From contig JAVXUO010002260.1 in the NCBI GenBank assembly GCA_033065855.1, positions 124,001 to 188,000 on the forward strand: a stretch of 64,000 nucleotides of DNA. The letters are read 5' to 3'. The notes below the pieces were generated by a model. It searched no databases and was not told the origin of the DNA. It worked only from the letters and a program-made list of their open reading frames with translations. Both the position numbers and the translations under genes were made by a program. Position 1 is the first letter of the stretch, and each line of letters starts with the position of its first letter. Positions 51,101 to 62,523 of this stretch are shown here, piece after piece. Source of the stretch: Escallonia rubra (taxonomy: Eukaryota > Streptophyta > Magnoliopsida > Escalloniales > Escalloniaceae).

Positions 51101-52983
51101 CTGAAATACTTTGGAAATTCTTAGGAATGGGAAGAAGTAAGTTAAAAGAGGTCATTTTCCTGTGATGCACTGCCCGCTGAATGGAACAAATGAAATTACA
51201 GAAATTGTTAGTTAAAAGAAGCCCAAACTTGACAATGGGTAACTCGTAGTCAAGTGACTTGATTTCTCTCTCTCTCTCTCTCTCTCTCCCCCCCCCAATA
51301 TCTTTTTGAACCTTTTGCAGGTTAAAATTGTCTTACGGCACAGGGCCTAAATACCACTTTACAGATCAGACGGTGTATGTTCAATTTCTTTAAACTTGGA
51401 TAAAGAAAACTGCAAAACTAAAACTAAGAAACGAGGCCTCTTTGTTTTAACTAGTTTGTTTCTATCGACATTGTTTTAAACCCCTTGAAAAATATGATTG
51501 CTTCTGGTACTCCATCGCCCCAGTCACTGTGTAAAGTTGAGATATGGTGTGTGTGGCAGCATTATGAACCATAAATAATATGCAGTTTCTCTGGCATGTT
51601 GATATCTACGAGGAATGTTTGACATAAGTATTGTGATTTCCCTTTAAACCGTAGCCTGTCCTTGTTGGCATTATTTTTATCGGTATAATTCGAAATAACC
51701 CGAAGCTCTCACCAAATGCTCCAGGCAGTTCTTAAATTTTCAGGTAGGGCACTTCTAAAAAATGCATGTGATAATTTTATATGTCATTATTTCTGGAGCA
51801 TCAATATTCCTGGCAATTAGCTCCCGTTCTCGCCAACATTTTTTGTCATTGTTTCAATGTAATTAGCAATAACTACGAAAGCTTGGTAATGATAAAAATA
51901 TAACAATTGTATAGGAGGAAAAAGTAGACGAGTAGCAGCTTACCTCGGGAATAATCTTGGTGTACTTTTCTGGAATACCTTTTTTAGCGTGTTAAGCAGT
52001 ACTACTCGTCAGCATGCGCAAGTGCACATTTTTTGACAGAATAATCTCATATGATAAGTTTCTTTCTTTCTTTTTCGGATTGGTCAGAATTTGCTTCCAT
52101 TTCTTGGACCCCTGCTGAGGAAATCCAGTGAAGCATACCGGAACTTTTCAGTCATCAAGAACTTGAGAGAGAGTGAGAACCTCCAGGTATGTATATAGAT
52201 ATGTACTGAATTTATATTCAGGGTTTGAATTGGAGAAATTATTTAGACAAAGAAACAATTAACTTTCGACATCATCATCTAGAAGAAAGTGTTCATTGTT
52301 CAGTGAGACGACCATACATGTGAATCTACTTTTTCTTCCTCACTTTTCTTCTAAAGTCAAAATTTTATAGCTGTTGCGTATGCTGCATACGTATTGCGAT
52401 GGTCGCTTCGGTATCCCCACATGACTGGGCAACAGAATACGATATAAGAGCTTTGTCTGTCATTTCTCCTCTCTCATGTTATGCTCTTACAATAGTTAGT
52501 GCCTAAATGAACTTTTCAACCTTGCGCCGTATAGTAGTCATGAGAAACAGTTTATATTACAATATTTAGGGGAAGTCCAAATTCACACCCCATAATTTTC
52601 ACCTTTGTTGCTAGAAGTGCAGTGCAATCACAGCAGAAAAATGAGATGTGGACAACGTATTCTAAATTTGACTAATTGTTGCTGATATTTTCTCTACCCC
52701 AACATACGCACACACAATTTTGCTCCTAATTTTACTCCATTATACTCATACTTCTCTGAAACATGATTGCATACACCAGGTGAAAGACGAACTTTATAAC
52801 CAAAGGAAAACAGTTGTGAAGATCACCAGTGACAGTATGTGCTCTCTTTGCAACAAGAAGTTAGGGACTAGCGTCTTTGCTGTCTACCCAAACGGGAAGA
52901 CCATTGTGCACTTTGTTTGTTTTAAAGATTCACAGAATATGAAGGCCGTTGTAAAAGGTTCACCACTGAGAAAGCGATGGTAA
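42185..52983 (+). CDS. VPS39: VPS39/VAM6 homologue, HOPS/CORVET-type tethering subunit
   Basis: HOPS subunit that binds Rab7-type GTPase and tethers membranes at the late endosome and vacuole. Twelve exons: 42185-42626, 43019-43230, 45103-45234, 45348-45491, 46303-46415, 46997-47435, 48302-48631, 49483-49704, 49947-50189, 50617-51069, 52088-52186 and 52780-52983. All are GT/AG and in phase: 1010 aa, close to the roughly 1000 aa of the Arabidopsis protein. Order: N-terminal citron-homology (CNH) beta-propeller (about residues 15-300, with IDAIESYGSKLLVGCSDGSLRIYG and GVPDTVKSLSWCGENICLGI), clathrin-repeat/VPS39 domain 1 region in the middle, and a C-terminal VPS39 domain 2 with a zinc-binding CSLCNKKL...HFVCF. 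A serine/acidic insert lies near residues 395-425. The start ATG (acagagATGG context) opens the family N-terminus. The exon 2 acceptor is unusual (see findings). Most likely a constitutive gene. Confidence 0.97.
43879..44190. repeat. Direct duplication in VPS39 intron 2
   Basis: Two copies (about 43879-44030 and 44031-44190) share gtcactagatgagtttcat followed by ggtggagcata, and flanking phrases in order. Non-coding, inside the intron at 43231-45102. Confidence 0.8.
51265..51296. repeat. (CT)n plus C-run in VPS39 intron 10
   Basis: About twelve CT units followed by nine C. Intronic. Confidence 0.85.
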
Positions 52984-54830
52984 TGGCTATTGACTGAATC
53001 AACTCTTTTACCCGATATGACTCGACAAATGGCCAACTCAATGCGTAGCTTGCTGTAGCTGAAAGGGCATTAAATGAGATCTGGTACTCTCCTAATGGGA
53101 TGGCGGCCCACATGCTTGTGACCGCCATGTTTAATGCTTGTTCCTTCCTTGAGCATAAGCCTGAGACGCTTTGTTGAGAACTTGACCAGTGGCTGAAGGA
53201 AACGACATGGGGGAGGGAAAGAACAAATGCACAAGTTTTCTTTATTATGAAGTGTGAGCAGTGATGTGTAGAGGGTTGTTTTGTGGGTGAAGCTGCTATT
53301 TGTTCATATGAATGCCAAAACATTTGGCGTTTCGTGTGAATTGTGCTTGTGATGTAATGATGCAATTGGGTGGGTTGTATAGTTTTGACGTAATTGTTGT
53401 GGGTAAGCTTATAATAGCGAGATCCTGTATGGCACCCCGTCTTGTAGGTTTTCTATTTTCGTTTTCGGCGTCCTTGCTTTGAAGACACTGATTATGTATG
53501 TATGGTAACTGCTTTATAGAGTTATATTTATGGTACGTGCTTTGAAAAAGCTTTTTAGATATTTTTTCAAAATTTGTTACTTTTATGCCTTTACATTTTA
53601 GAGTGTAATAACTTATTTACCCTTTGTTTTTTGAGGAATTGCACAGTTGCCCATTGTTTTTGTTCACTTTTTGGCCACTTTTGACCACCTTTCAGAGTTT
53701 TGTCTTCCTACTTAAATGCTTTGCCTCCTCGTAAAACTCACCCTCAACAAAACTACCACCACCACCACCATCGACGTGAGTGGCTCAATTAGTCCAAGAC
53801 ACTAGTCGCACCACTATCACAATCACCACCATTGTCGTGAGTAGCATCAAATCCTTGACAATCATCCCCAATCGATTCCACCATCACTATTATTACGGTC
53901 GATTTTCATATTTGGGAGGGAGAGAGAGAGAGAGAGAGAGAGTGGTGGTGCATTCTGTTTGGAAGTATGAATAAGATGGAATTTGAAATAGGAATTTGCA
54001 ATTTTAATTGTTTGGAATTCTTAAATGAATTTGAAATTGGATTTTAAAAAAATCTTTTGAATCTGGCTTAACTTGCTGAAATCACACCAAAAATATGTGG
54101 AATTTGTTAATGAGAAGTTTCACATGCCCTTGAAGACACCCTAATGTTGATTAATACCGTTGCTTCCTCTACAATAGCCCCTCTTTTTCTGATATTCTAT
54201 GATAGATGCTGGCTGGCTTATGATCTTGATAAAGGAGCACTTATGTTTCCCATTTAATAATATGTATGTAATTTTGATTTGACACAGTTTTAAAGAATAC
54301 CATGTACTTGGCAACTGCGACAAAAATCATGAGCTTATAAGAGTTTATGCATGTACTTCAAGGGGTTGGTAGTAGAATTGCTTTTATGTTTTCAACGTCT
54401 TTGTAGTTGATGTGGAATTTTCATCCTTTTTTCTTGCACTTTAAATTTTTTTTTTTTTTTTCTACGTTCCCGTAGATAATTTTCTCTTTGTGCTGTCAAA
54501 TTTTAAGTGCTTTTTGATGCTAGTTAAAGTATTTTTGGTAATAAATCTTTTGGGATATCTTTTTTGGCCTTCTTAATAATACCTCTATTTGGCCTAAGAC
54601 CATGCTAGAACTTGCAGTAGTGTTTCTTTCTAAAGTCAAAAGTTATGATCATTATGTAGGACAGGACAATCTTTATTTCTTTTAAACAAAAGATAAGAAG
54701 AGTCGGCAATCTCCTATACAGCGAAAATGATAGTCCCTAAAGTGCAGTTAGAATTTATAATTAAAAATTGTATGCAAAAATACCAGTAGCAATATGTAAA
54801 GAACAAACTTTGGCTCCTACCCGAGTTATA
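52984..54830. other. VPS39 3' flank and intergenic
   Basis: The first 400-500 bases probably include the VPS39 3'UTR. A (GA)n run lies at about 53918-53942. No other gene seen. Confidence 0.5.
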
Positions 54831-55013
54831 GGAATCTTCCTTCAACCCCGTATATAGTGACAATTAATAGTCGCTAAATGTTTCTAGTAACTTTTCTTCT
54901 AACACTTTGAACGACAATTATTAGTAACATTTTTTTAGCGTCATTAAATAAAAGTCACTAGAAACATTCAGAAGCGATTGATTGTCGCTATATAGGGGGT
55001 AGGAGAAAGATTC
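54831..55013. mobile_element. Small MITE, copy 2
   Basis: Inverted ends ggaatcttccttcaacccc and the complementary aggagaaagattcc, with a tatagtgacaattaatagtc interior nearly identical to the copy at 35490-35667. Non-coding. Confidence 0.75.
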
Positions 55014-55906
55014 CTTCAACCAGAGTAGCAGCCAAATTTTTTCCATGTGTAAATACGGTTGGTAACTGTATGTGTGGTTGTAAGCTATTCTTACGGTTGG
55101 TGGTTGTAGCCAAAATCCTTTCCTGCGGTGTTTGGAGCCAAATTCTCTGGTAATTGGAATCCAAATGGAATTTAGAAAGTCTTCCAATTTTTCTGTTCGA
55201 AATTCGTTTCAATCTCGATCTCTTTCCAAATTCCATTTGAATTCCTATTTCCAAAGAATATGATTCCAAAAACAGGAAAGAAAGATTTTGGTTACAACTC
55301 CAGTAATAGGAATAACTAGTGACCACCAGTTAATGGCGTCTTTGTATACGGTAGATTGTTGACTCGGCTGCAACTCAAGTAGTAAAAGTAACTAGTCACC
55401 ACTAATTGTCATTAAATATTGCTACTGTCGTTTTGCAACTATCATTTGCCGCTATACGGAAGATTATTGACCGTTCTTACCAACTGATTTGCATCCAAAA
55501 TGTTTCCTTTAGCTTAAGGTTGAACTTTACCTTGACGGGTCTAAAGCAGGCCGATCACAAGCAGATTGAGAACCAAAAACTCGTTTACGAGCACATTAGG
55601 CTTTATGTTTTTACTCAAGTTGTCCCCATTCTTCTCACTAACACACAGATGCTTTGAAGTTCCTTCTACTGTGAGAGAACATAGCAACGCATAATTGTGC
55701 TTTATGCTTTAAAGATGGTACATGGGAGCTGTTTTCTTGTTGGATGATGGATGTGCACTTCCAATTTGGCTATGGCTCACCATTTTCTCCCTTTGTGTCT
55801 CTCAATCGTGTGGGTAACTCGGTTGACTTCCTGATCTCTGCATCCGACGACTTCCAAAAAGTGGGGATCATCTTGCATTCTTCTTCCATCCAACAATGAA
55901 AATAGG
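55014..55906. other. Intergenic, with a possible related MITE
   Basis: A region around 55290-55460 repeats phrases of the MITE (taactagtgaccacc, aactagtcaccact, cgctatacggaagatt) but its ends are not clear. No gene. Confidence 0.4.
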
Positions 55907-55916
55907 CCTCGAGTAT

Positions 55917-56064
55917 TTTTTTTGGTGCAAAAAAGTGTGATTAGGTTTTTCAGATCTCCGAGCCGGGTAGGACCACAAGGACGGTAAAACTCTCCCTACC
56001 AAATTTTAACGCAGCTGCATTTTCAGGGCTCGAAACCAAGACCTCTGGTTATATTAGGATAACC
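55917..56064 (-). mobile_element. SINE, tRNA-derived, minus orientation
   Basis: Flanked by a perfect 10-bp target duplication cctcgagtat (55907-55916 and 56065-56074). The A-tail appears as a short T-run at 55917-55923, so the element runs on the minus strand. A Pol III B-box-like ggtttcgagccc lies near its head (about 56025-56036 on the plus map, inverted). Length 148 bp, typical of a plant SINE; the A box is weak, so the head may be shortened. Confidence 0.8.
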
Positions 56065-56117
56065 CCTCGAGTATGAATATGGTGTATAGCACGTATATTC
56101 CTCTGCCAAAACTTCGT

Positions 56118-56521
56118 GGGCAAATTGCAAAAACAGTCGTTCTTTTATCTTCATTTGTGATTGGTTGCTATCTTTCTAATTTGGTCAGATTTTTGTCCTT
56201 CTCAATGAGAGTCTCTCTGTTCCAACTCATCATTTCTGTCGATTAATTTAGTATGTTAAGTCAAGTTTTGAAGGGTCAAAGTCGTAACTTTTCTAACTTG
56301 AAACTGTTGTCAAACTTATCTTTGTCTCGTCATGACCTTACAATATGTGCGAAGTTATAGTTTTACTCTTTTCAAATTTCACGTAACGGACTAAATTTAC
56401 GGAAAGGACCAACCAAGACAAGGAAACTTTTGTTGAGGAGGAACCTAATCAAATTTAAAAGATAAAAACTCAGCTAGAAATAAAGATAAAAGAAAGAGCA
56501 CCATTTTTTTATAGCTTACCC
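56118..56521. mobile_element. Mutator-like MITE, 404 bp
   Basis: The ends gggcaaattgcaaaaac and the complementary ttttttatagcttaccc match over at least 40 bases, including ttcttttatctt. They are flanked by 9-bp direct repeats with one mismatch: aaacttcgt (56109-56117) and aaacttctt (56522-56530). Size and 9-bp duplication indicate a Mutator-type non-autonomous element. Non-coding. Confidence 0.8.
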
Positions 56522-56530
56522 AAACTTCTT

Positions 56531-59170
56531 CTTTCAAGGACCATGACATGGATAAGCTCGTAATTTCCTTTGTTTTTTGGCCAACCTTTTATTTTTCTGG
56601 CTGTATTACACTATTATTGTATTAGAAGTAATTAAACCTAGCTAACTCCTCTCATTTTACTTAAGGATTGGGACATTTTTCAGTATTTTAAGTCAATGGA
56701 AAGAGATGTGTTGTGTATTGAAAAAACAGTTGAAAGTCAATGGAAAGAGTTTCATCATCTTCCTGCTTTCCTAGGTTAGACGGAGATATCTTGCGCTAAA
56801 TATGAATCAGCTCACACACACACACACGTATATACATATGTGTGTGTGGGTAATTTTGGTGCGCTAAGACTCACTTTCTCTGCTTAATTAATCGCAACTA
56901 CTTTTTTTTTTTTTTTTGGTAGCACGGCATTTCTTATCATACTTGCTGAGGTTCTACTTGACTAGTTGGGTTTTCACCAATTTGGGGATTTATTAAGATC
57001 AGAAGGAGAATATAATAAGACTTCTATCACTCTCGATATCAACTTTTGACTAAGCATGCAGAGGATTTACTAGCACACCTTTTAACTATGAATGAATAAA
57101 AGGACCAAAAGGAGAAAGATAGAAAGGAAAATACATAGAGACCAACGTTAACCTTTATTTGTTTGGCTACATTTTTAGGTAGGTAGCCCAACTAAATTCT
57201 CTGCTTCGCCTCCAATTACTTTGGAATGCAGAGTGGGGGCATGTAATAGTAGACATTGCCTCCGGGGGGTGCTCTTAAAATTGACTCTAGATTATCAATC
57301 AACCTAACTGACAGATGCAGAATCTTAGATTCGGATTATAGGATCAGAAGGTGTTACGCACCTTATCATAGCGCCTCTATTTTACGATTTATTTTACCTA
57401 ATAATTGGTTTGAACTCAACATTAGCGGCCGAGTGATCTACGTACCCGGTCGGACTAATCGGAATCATAACTTCATGCTTCCAACCATAGAGAATCTACC
57501 AGGTCTCCGATGAAAATTATCGTCCGGAATCGCAGTTTTGAGTCTCCAATATACATTAACTACACTTGTTTGTAACAATTGGTACCAACAAAAATGCAAA
57601 GCCTGTGGCCGGCTGATTATTCTCGATCAAGTTATCATCGCTAACATTAATTTGAGACGTTATGACTTACAATAATAATGTTCACAGTTCTTGAACCTGG
57701 TTTGATTATTAGTTTACCTTTTGGTGTTTACTGTTTCTCAGCTTTGGTTTGAACTCCCGTCGCTGGCTGCAGGTGGCCGTTTTCTTGTTCTAAAATAAGT
57801 CATAATCGTGTTGTAAAATCCTAACTTCTGTTCCCATCTCTCTTTTGTCTTCACTTACCTGTACTCCCTATCAACTTAGGGTATATTCTGGGCTATGCTT
57901 TCAGATAGCTGGCTCTGCAAGAGGCAATTACAATGACGTGAATGCAAACCATGATAATTTTAGAGATTTCCTTTGTTGTAGTGTCTTTTGACTTGCGTTT
58001 TGTTGTTCTTGAAATTGGTGGGTGCATGTGTATATGGGATGTGGGAGTGTGTCTAGGCTTTTTTAAAAATCAAGGACTGCAATAAGTTAAGTATCGGTTA
58101 GCAAGTCAGACGACTCTAACGATCAACTCAATCTATTATGGAAGAAGCTAATTACTTCTACAATTGCCAAGTAGAAACCTTGATTAGCTGTAAAAAGTGC
58201 TTCATGCATGTATCGAGTTCATGCAATATTGGATGCGTGATCGGGTAGTTGCAATGCATGCAATAAACAAGTGTAGAGTACAATCATGTAACACATCTGA
58301 GGAGCATATCCAATGTAACGATCATCACTCATTAGTGATCAGCCTCGGTACTCGGAGCCAACATGTCACGCTCGTTGTGTGAAAGCAAACCACAACTCCA
58401 AATGTCATCCTTAGTCCTCGTGTGGGAAAAAAAACCTCCTACTATAATTCTATCTAAACATATGGCACGAAGACAAACACGCTGAATACAAATGTCTGTA
58501 AAAAATAACCGAGAGTTCAATCGTTATATATAAAGTCAGTCGTGCAGACCCCAGTTATAGTTAATCAGACAAGCAAACATCTTTGCTTCGATTACCCTCC
58601 AAAGGTTTTAGGTTTTAACTGGTAAACACAAAACCTGCAAACATCTTTGCTTCGATTACCCTCGAAAGGTTTTAGGTTTTAACTGGTAAACACAAAACCT
58701 TTTTGTCCCTGTCAGAAGATTAAGTAAGCCAAGAAAAAAACTCCATGGGAGATGATGTATGAACACAAATTAATTAAAGTGATGCACATCAGTGTTTACC
58801 TACTTAACTTTAGGTCAACAAACAGATCGAGGATGGTCCAACTAAACTCGAGTACTTGTCTACAAATAAAGTTCTTATCTAACAACAAATCCAGTTCCAT
58901 TAAGCTTATTCAAACAAAGACATGTTATACCCACCTTAACCTAAGTCTTCCCTCAAATTATAAACACAACCCCAAGTGGTTGACCCACCATAGCAGTAGC
59001 AGTAGCAGTAGCACCCATATGGGAACCGGTCAGAATCCGAAATGAAAAGGCGCACACGGCAGAATCTTCCTAACTTTCTCGTATCATATAATTTGCCTTG
59101 TGCATAGGTCTCATCTAACTTGGCTTCTTGCAAGAATATTACACAAACAACAAATATTTGTTCTTATTCT
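56531..59170. other. Intergenic, no gene seen
   Basis: Contains a CA/GT-rich palindromic stretch near 56813-56850, a T-run near 56903 and a two-copy tandem repeat at 58573-58700. Frames lack homology. Confidence 0.5.
58573..58700. repeat. Tandem duplication, 2 x 64 bp
   Basis: Units 58573-58636 and 58637-58700 are nearly identical (start gcaaacatctttgcttcg). About 600 bp upstream of the metalloproteinase gene. Confidence 0.92.
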
Positions 59171-59182
59171 TATATATATATA
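59171..59182 (+). promoter_or_regulatory. TATA box of the metalloproteinase gene
   Basis: A tatatatata stretch about 100 bases before the ATG at 59272, within a short palindrome cttatatatatataag, fits a plant core promoter. Confidence 0.6.
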
Positions 59183-59271
59183 AGAGCCTAACCTCACTCC
59201 TAATGAACCTTACTCTTTCCAAATATCCCTCCAAAATTATCCAAATCCCGATAATATAACTGTAAACCGCC

Positions 59272-60315
59272 ATGTTTCGTTATTTCGGTTACTCCGCTAC
59301 CTTTCCCCTCTTCTTCCTCTTTCTCTTCATCGCCTTCCCTTGCCTTCCCGCCAGAACCGCGCCCGACCCTCTAGCGGAATTGACCGCCGGCCTCCAGAAC
59401 TCCACGTGGCACAACTTCTCGAAGTTCATCGACGCCGGGAAGGGCAGCCAGCTCACGGGCATGTCGGAGCTCAAGAGCTACTTCCAGCGCTTCGGGTACC
59501 TCCCGGAATCCGACACAAACTTCACGGACACGTTCGACGAGAGCTTGGAGTCCGCGGTCTTGACGTACCAGAAGAGGCTCGGCCTGCCGGTGAGCGGCAA
59601 GCTGGACTCCAGCACGGTCGCGCAGATCATGTCGCCCAGGTGTGGCGTCAGCGACACGGCTCACCTGCTGCACGTAACGAAGCGCTACGCTTTCTTCTCC
59701 GGCCAGCCCAGGTGGGTTCGCAAGTCCACCCTCACCTACGCCTTTTCGCAGTCGGACATGATCGACTACATAATCTTGCCGGAAGTAAAATCGGCGTTCC
59801 AGAAGGCGTTCGCGAGGTGGTCGTCCGTCATACCGGTCAACTTCACGGAGGCCCACCGCTACGCCTCGGCGGACATCAAAATCGGGTTCTTCAAGGGTGA
59901 TCACGGCGACGGGGAGCCGTTCGACGGGTTGCTCGGGGTGCTGGCGCATGCCTTCTCGCCGGAGAACGGGAGGTTCCACCTGGATGGGGCCGAAACGTGG
60001 GCCGTTGATTTCAAAGCGCAGAGGTCAAAGGTGGCCGTTGATTTGGAATCCGTGGCTACCCATGAGATTGGACACGTTCTTGGGCTGGCTCACTCCTCGG
60101 TCAAAGAAGCGGTCATGTACCCGAGTTTGAGTCCAAGGACCAAGAAAGTGGACCTTAAGCTCGATGACGTGGAGGGGGTCCAGGCCCTATACGGGTCAAA
60201 CCCGAATTTCAAGTACAGTTCTTTGTTGGAGTCCGATATCTCTTCGGGTTGGGCCGTTAGATCACCTATGTGGACCATTTTCTGGATCACTGTCATGGGA
60301 TTTATGACGTCATAA
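59272..60315 (+). CDS. Matrix metalloproteinase (plant MMP, GPI type)
   Basis: Secreted zinc endopeptidase acting at the cell surface or apoplast. 347 aa, single exon, as for Arabidopsis At-MMP genes. Residues 1-29 form a hydrophobic signal peptide. The propeptide holds a peptidoglycan-binding-like fold (about 57-121) and the cysteine switch PRCGVSD (122-128), whose Cys keeps the zymogen inactive. The catalytic domain (about 145-310) has the structural-metal segment around H211-GDGEPFDG, the zinc motif HEIGHVLGLAH (264-274, catalytic Glu265) and Met-turn Met282 (VMYPS). A C-terminal hydrophobic tail (333-345) after a small-residue stretch suggests a GPI anchor. N-glycosylation sites NST, NFS, NFT are present. 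All catalytic residues are intact. The coding region is strikingly G+C-rich against its AT-rich flanks. Start: first ATG, directly opening the signal peptide. Confidence 0.96.
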   Translation: MFRYFGYSATFPLFFLFLFIAFPCLPARTAPDPLAELTAGLQNSTWHNFSKFIDAGKGSQLTGMSELKSYFQRFGYLPESDTNFTDTFDESLESAVLTYQKRLGLPVSGKLDSSTVAQIMSPRCGVSDTAHLLHVTKRYAFFSGQPRWVRKSTLTYAFSQSDMIDYIILPEVKSAFQKAFARWSSVIPVNFTEAHRYASADIKIGFFKGDHGDGEPFDGLLGVLAHAFSPENGRFHLDGAETWAVDFKAQRSKVAVDLESVATHEIGHVLGLAHSSVKEAVMYPSLSPRTKKVDLKLDDVEGVQALYGSNPNFKYSSLLESDISSGWAVRSPMWTIFWITVMGFMTS

Positions 60316-61096
60316 CTTGATTTTATTCTTTTTTAGGTCATATATTTTTTTTCCCCTGTATAGAAGAAATATATTCTTTCATATAGTGGAGGTAATAGTC
60401 ATTCTCTGTTGTTAATTATTGCAGAAGGATTGAACCACACTTGAAAGGGTCCAATCTTTAGGCATATTCATATTGAGGAATAGAATGAGAAAAGGAATTG
60501 TGGGTCACTTCCCCTTTTCCATAGACAAAAAAGAAAAAAGAAAAAGGTATTAATAAAAAGCTTTAAAGAAAAAAGAAAAAAGGGCTAGCTGACAGCCAAT
60601 GGGTCACTCTCAAAAGTGGGCCTAAAGTTTAAGTAGAAGGAACTCCAAAATGGAGCATGTAAGTCAAATTAAGTTACTTTTCAATACTTGTTTCTCGAAA
60701 ATGTTCGATCTAAAGAATTAGGAACGTGTAAGTAATGTAAAGTTTTTAAAGTAGACTCTCTTATAATTAACGACCTTGAGAGAGTGAAAATATATATATG
60801 TTATTAAAAGTAGTAAGTTAAGTTACTTTTCAATACTTGTTCCTTTCACAAGTAAACGCACAATTCTATTGTCTTAATTATAGCGTCAAGAAATACAAAT
60901 TAAATCTAGAATAAGATTTTGAAAAAGCTCGCGGTGTCGTTTTCGACTTCTGGAGGTTGAGCTTCTTGCACTTGCTTATATCTTATTTACTTTTTATATT
61001 TTCTGGTGATTTTCTCAGTAACATAAAAGGTGATTTGTTCTTCTTTTTTCATAAATGTGTTTTAACTTTTTTGTATTGGTATTTTTTATACGTACA
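60316..61096. other. Metalloproteinase 3' flank
   Basis: Likely 3'UTR in the first 150 bases, then AT-rich spacer. No gene. Confidence 0.5.
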
Positions 61097-61764
61097 TTGT
61101 ATATGAGATAATGTAGATTGTAGACGTATCTACATACTTTCTCTTATAATAAATAATAGTAAATGTGATTTTTAAAATTTCACTAATTATGAAGTATTTG
61201 AATGAAGTATAGAGCAAAATTGATTCTCCATATATTAAGAACTACAAATTATTAGCTTATAACACATGGACTTCGCCGACTGTACTCAAGTTGAGTTACG
61301 AAAAATAGTTGGACTTAGAACTAACATAGACCGTTCATTTGACGAAAGGATTCGCGAAACCTTCTTTTCTCCTAAAAAAATAAAAATAGTTACAACAATA
61401 GCCTTAGGCTGTGTTTGATAAAACTGAAATTTAAGTGCTATAGATTTAAAGTGTTGAATCTATATAACTGAAAATTCTAAGCTACTGAATATTAAGCACT
61501 GAAATAAAATTGCACATTTCTGAAATTTAAGTGCTAAATCAGTCTACTATGTTTGATAAACTGAACAACTGGAGTCTGGAAACTGTTTAATTTGACACTA
61601 ATACCCTTTTATCTCTTTTCTAAAACTTTATGAACCTTGCACCAAGAAGGCGAATTCTTTTATTAGTGAAACAGTAAAACCATACAAGGTTTAGTACAAC
61701 AAAGCGGGCAGCTTATCAAAAATTGATTCAATGCATTTTAGTTGTCTCAAACTCATAGCTTTCA

Positions 61765-61910
61765 ACTAAGGGGGTTGGTTGAGTTGGCAAGGGGCCTCGA
61801 GGAGTGGCCTCGAGGAGTGACCTCGAGGTCCCGTGTTCGATTCCTCCCCCCTGCGGTTACCCATAAATTGCAGTTCTATTATTTCCCTTTGGGAAATTCA
61901 AAAAAAAAAA
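61765..61910 (+). mobile_element. SINE, tRNA-derived
   Basis: A tRNA-like head with A-box-like tggttgagttggcaagg and B-box-like ggtcccgtgttcgattcc, about 45 bases apart, ends in an A-run (61900-61910). Target duplications actcatagctttca flank it (61751-61764 and 61911-61924). A ggcctcgaggagt phrase is repeated between the boxes. Length about 146 bp. It sits inside the repeat-bounded unit, so it is younger than that unit. Confidence 0.9.
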
Positions 61911-62202
61911 ACTCATAGCTTTCATTACTGTAATATATGTGGATGCTTATTGAACTTTTGATGACAAGTCTTTGTGGAAAATGCACTGCCATGGTCACAG
62001 CATTTCCAAACTGAAAAGACTTGTTGCCTTCTTTTGACAAAATTTTCCAGAAAAGGTGGAAGAGTTGCCAAGAATGTTCCTGGCAATGTGCAACAAGTCT
62101 TTGCATCCAAAAGGTCCATGGAACTTACCAAGAGCGCACATTTAACAAGTCATTACTGATGAACTTTAATTTCAACTTGAATTTGACTTTTATATTTTGT
62201 TC

Positions 62203-62523
62203 CCAACCTATATTGGTCAGACCAAGGGCCCACTAGGGGTCCCACTTCGCGCGAACACGTCGACACATTCGACGGTCAACTTTTCAACGCATCAAACCGG
62301 TCAAAGTGTGCACGCCCAAGTCACGTGCATTTTTCGCTTCTCGCGGGACTTAGTTACCAATTATTTTACGTTAGCGTGACTCACGGTAGCACGATCACCA
62401 CGCCGCAACCACCCGAACACATTTTCACCAAAAACATCGGCCGACGACGCAACCGGAGCAGCGGGGTCAAAGGGCAAAGGCCCTGGCCAACCCCATGGGG
62501 TCGGCCTCGGCCTCCCCCTTGCC
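62203..62523. other. GC-rich non-coding block
   Basis: G+C-rich stretch ending abruptly at the second 300-bp direct repeat. No reading frame of note and no homology recognised. Confidence 0.5.

Noticed and set aside
59371-59979. 202-codon antisense frame over the metalloproteinase
   Set aside because: Shadow of a GC-rich gene; no independent homology.
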